From Nitrospira sp. (GTDB taxonomy: Bacteria; Nitrospirota; Nitrospiria; Nitrospirales; Nitrospiraceae): 8,133 nucleotides of DNA. Of the stretch, positions 6,885 through 8,133 are shown in pieces; positions within the stretch are counted from its first letter, which is position 1; the number at the start of each line of letters is the position of its first letter. The stretch lies in assembly GCA_025363325.1 (NCBI GenBank), contig JANYEF010000365.1, positions 1 to 8,133 on the forward strand, written 5' to 3'. Made by a program: the position numbers and the translations under genes. The notes under the pieces are model-generated. The model worked only from the letters and a program-made list of their open reading frames with translations, searched no databases and was not told where the DNA came from.

Positions 6885-7010
6885 TGAGATGCTGAAACAG
6901 GCTCCCAACTTTGTTCTCGGCTCGGCAAGATCCTCAACGTAGCCCAGAGGCTACGCTTCCGGTCTTGTCGTCGCCTGCGGCCGCGTTGGATAGCCTGTTT
7001 GAGCATCTCA
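6885..7010. repeat. 126-bp element bounded by 19-bp terminal inverted repeats
   Basis: The left arm (6885-6903, TGAGATGCTGAAACAGGCT) and right arm (6992-7010, AGCCTGTTTGAGCATCTCA) are complementary at 18 of 19 positions, enclosing 88 bp. Inside is a small perfect hairpin, CGTAGCC (6938-6944), loop CAGA, GGCTACG (6949-6955). The element starts two bases after the pyrG stop and has no coding capacity. No clear target-site duplication is visible at its ends. The core of the right arm recurs at 7222-7238, just ahead of kdsA. It could be a MITE or REP-like intergenic element, or in RNA a long stem at the pyrG 3' end. No U-run follows, so it is not a standard terminator. Confidence 0.6.
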
Positions 7011-7117
7011 AGGGAAGTTGGAAGAACTAAAGATCTTGGCGCAGGCCATCGGCCGTTTCTGATCGCCGGGCCCTGTGTCATCAAGAGCGAACAGCTCATG
7101 CTTGAGACGGCGGCGCG
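6943..7117 (+). repeat. Upstream copy of a decayed tandem duplication (repeat block plus kdsA 5' fragment)
   Basis: In order, this stretch holds CCCAGAGGCTACGCTTCCGG (6943-6962), CTGTTTGAGCATCTCAA (6995-7011), a relic of the kdsA start region, and a 77-bp kdsA-like segment (7041-7117). The same items recur in the same order at 7155-7378. Offsets between matching parts are 212, 227 and 261 bp, so the copies have since gained or lost bases. This is best read as one ancestral duplication followed by decay. Confidence 0.6.
7012..7117 (+). pseudogene. Truncated, decayed duplicate of the kdsA 5' end
   Basis: Positions 7041-7117 match kdsA positions 7302-7378 at 71 of 77 bases, covering kdsA codons 14 to 39. 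In frame it reads GAGHRPFLIAGPCVIKSEQ and then LMLETAAR, against GAGNRPFLIAGPCVIESEQ and then LVLETAAR in the intact gene. That is three amino-acid changes, including the Glu-Lys change after the metal-ligand cysteine. Upstream, GGAAGAACTAAAG resembles the intact gene's GGAAACTATGA, but the ATG is destroyed and about 30 bp of the early coding region are missing. Similarity ends abruptly after GCGGCGCG. No functional KdsA can be made from it. It sits between related repeat blocks, so tandem duplication is more likely than insertion of foreign DNA. Confidence 0.75.
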
Positions 7118-7154
7118 TACAGACTTGGTGCTCCTTATTCGTCGCACCGTGCGC

Positions 7155-7238
7155 CCCAGAGGCTACGCCTCCGGTTTCGACTCGCATCCGGCACCGGGTT
7201 GGGCAGGTGGGATTCGGTGATCTGTTTGAGCATCTCAA
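7155..7238 (+). repeat. Downstream copy of the repeat block, directly before kdsA
   Basis: CCCAGAGGCTACGCCTCCGG (7155-7174) differs from 6943-6962 at one of 20 positions. CTGTTTGAGCATCTCAA (7222-7238) is identical to 6995-7011. The sequence between them is only loosely alike and about 15 bp longer here. The first part can fold as GAGGC-TAC-GCCTC. No matching left inverted arm is visible for this copy; its place is taken by the kdsA fragment. The block must contain or lie next to any local promoter or ribosome-binding site of kdsA, but I see no convincing promoter in it. Confidence 0.55.
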
Positions 7239-7262
7239 CGGAAACAGGTAGATTTGGAAACT

Positions 7263-8090
7263 ATGACGCACGAAGTCCACATCGGTTCATTCACAGTCGG
7301 TGCAGGCAACCGGCCGTTTCTGATTGCCGGGCCCTGTGTCATCGAGAGCGAACAGCTCGTGCTGGAGACGGCGGCGCGCATCGCTGAGATCGCCAAGTCT
7401 CTGGGCATGCCCTACATCTTCAAATCGTCATTCGATAAAGCGAACCGGACCTCCATCACGTCGTATCGCGGACCGGGTCTTGAAAAAGGGCTGGCGGTAC
7501 TGAAGAAGGTTAAGGATCAGCTGGGCCTTCCTGTCTTGACGGACGTCCATACGGAAGAACAGGCAACCGAGGCAGGGAAGATCGTGGATGTACTCCAGAT
7601 TCCCGCGTTCCTCTGCCGGCAGACGGATTTACTCATTGCGGCGGCAAAGACCGGCAAAGTCGTGAACGTGAAGAAGGGGCAGTTCCTCTCCCCGCAAGAA
7701 ATGGGCAACGCGGTGAAAAAAGTGGAGGAGGCCGGAAACAGGCGGATCATCCTGACCGAACGAGGCTCGTCGTTCGGCTACAACAATCTCGTCGTCGATA
7801 TGCGATCCTTCCCTGTCCTTCGAAATTTTGGCTACCCGGTGGTCTTCGATGCTACTCATAGTGTGCAGTTGCCTGGCGGCGGGGGCACCAAATCCAGTGG
7901 GCAGCGTGAATTCGTCGAGCCATTGGCCTGCGCGGCAGCCGGCGCCGGAGTCGATGGTTTCTTCATGGAAGTCCATCCCAATCCTGACGAGGCCTTATCG
8001 GACGGGCCCAATATGGTGCCGCTCCATCAATTACAAGCTTTGCTAGAACGGGTCATGCGGATATGCGACGCGTCACAACCTCGAAAGTAA
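7263..8090 (+). CDS. kdsA: 3-deoxy-8-phosphooctulonate (Kdo-8-phosphate) synthase, metal-dependent type
   Basis: KdsA condenses phosphoenolpyruvate with D-arabinose-5-phosphate to give Kdo-8-phosphate, which commits carbon to Kdo for the LPS inner core; it is a cytoplasmic TIM-barrel enzyme. The 275-aa product shows FLIAGPCVIESE, SSFDKANRTS, GLPVLTDVHTEEQ, DVLQIPAFLCRQTDLL, VKKGQFLSP, LTERGSSFGYNNLVVDMR, DATHSVQLPGG and MEVHPNPDEALSDGPN. Cys25, His199, Glu236 and Asp247 match the metal ligands Cys11, His185, Glu222 and Asp233 of Aquifex KdsA with a constant offset of 14. Metal-independent enzymes such as E. coli's have Asn in place of the Cys. ATG 7263 is preceded by GGA at 7256-7258. A TTG at 7254 with AGG 5 nt upstream is an alternative start adding three residues. 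It lies 380 bp beyond pyrG, behind a repeat-rich gap. Confidence 0.96.
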   Translation: MTHEVHIGSFTVGAGNRPFLIAGPCVIESEQLVLETAARIAEIAKSLGMPYIFKSSFDKANRTSITSYRGPGLEKGLAVLKKVKDQLGLPVLTDVHTEEQATEAGKIVDVLQIPAFLCRQTDLLIAAAKTGKVVNVKKGQFLSPQEMGNAVKKVEEAGNRRIILTERGSSFGYNNLVVDMRSFPVLRNFGYPVVFDATHSVQLPGGGGTKSSGQREFVEPLACAAAGAGVDGFFMEVHPNPDEALSDGPNMVPLHQLQALLERVMRICDASQPRK

Positions 8091-8133
8091 CCAAGCCGAA
8101 GAGCGCTCGGGTGGCGACGCTGAAAGCCGGAAC
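8063..8133 (+). CDS. Start of a further gene, possibly arabinose-5-phosphate isomerase (cut by the right edge)
   Basis: An ATG at 8063, inside the last 28 bp of kdsA and in another frame, opens a reading frame that stays open to the window edge. It encodes about 23 residues, rich in Lys, Arg and Thr (MRRVTTSKVTKPKSARVATL and onward). A GTG at 8111 in the same frame is an alternative start. No domain is visible in so short a piece. The guess that it is KdsD (ribulose-5-phosphate to arabinose-5-phosphate, the KdsA substrate) rests only on the frequent kdsA-kdsD order in other genomes. Confidence 0.35.
   Translation, partial: MRRVTTSKVTKPKSARVATLKAG

Noticed and set aside
6938..6970. 7-bp hairpin CGTAGCC-CAGA-GGCTACG as a pyrG terminator
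   Set aside because: It is followed by CTTCCGGTCTTG and not a T-run, and it is part of the repeated motif.
6999..7220. 73-codon open frame containing the kdsA-like fragment
   Set aside because: Its start lies in the repeat arm and its tail reads through the second repeat block. Only the central 26 residues resemble KdsA, so it is better explained as a duplicated gene fragment than as a gene.

Overview
The window is about 8.1 kb of dense, moderately high-GC chromosomal DNA from a Gram-negative bacterium with lipopolysaccharide. It holds genes for Kdo synthesis, CMP-Kdo activation and heptose phosphorylation next to a signal peptidase. The gene order lepA-lepB-rfaE1-kdsB-pyrG-kdsA and the protein style suggest Nitrospirota, probably a Nitrospira-like lineage. 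That placement is inference from memory and was not checked by a search.

Layout. Positions 1-593 (minus strand) carry the N-terminal 197 codons of bioA (biotin synthesis), which runs off the left edge. Positions 594-828 are a divergent control region. A perfect-consensus sigma70-type promoter (TTGACA-17-TATAAT) faces right toward lepA, and a near-consensus one (TTGTCA-17-TATAAT) faces left toward bioA. Their -35 boxes share five base pairs. The bioA leader would be about 146 nt and contains nested complementary segments. Positions 829-5231 form a tightly packed rightward cluster with overlapping ends: lepA (elongation factor 4), lepB (signal peptidase I), rfaE1 (heptose-7-phosphate kinase) and kdsB (CMP-Kdo synthetase). 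pyrG (CTP synthase) follows after 49 bp. A 380-bp repeat-rich gap (6883-7262) separates pyrG from kdsA (Kdo-8-phosphate synthase). A partial next gene, possibly the arabinose-5-phosphate isomerase kdsD, starts inside the end of kdsA.

Functional logic. KdsA makes Kdo-8-phosphate, and KdsB couples Kdo to CMP using CTP, the product of the intervening pyrG. RfaE1 acts in the parallel heptose branch of the inner core. LepA and LepB are the usual translation and export pair.

The genes themselves are ordinary and I found no new enzymatic system. The unusual structure is intergenic: (i) the back-to-back promoters with overlapping -35 boxes; (ii) a structured bioA leader with degenerate 7-nt repeats; (iii) a 126-bp element between pyrG and kdsA with 19-bp near-perfect terminal inverted repeats; and (iv) a decayed tandem duplication that places a 77-bp, 71/77-identical copy of kdsA codons 14-39 upstream of the intact gene, with related repeat sequence on each side.
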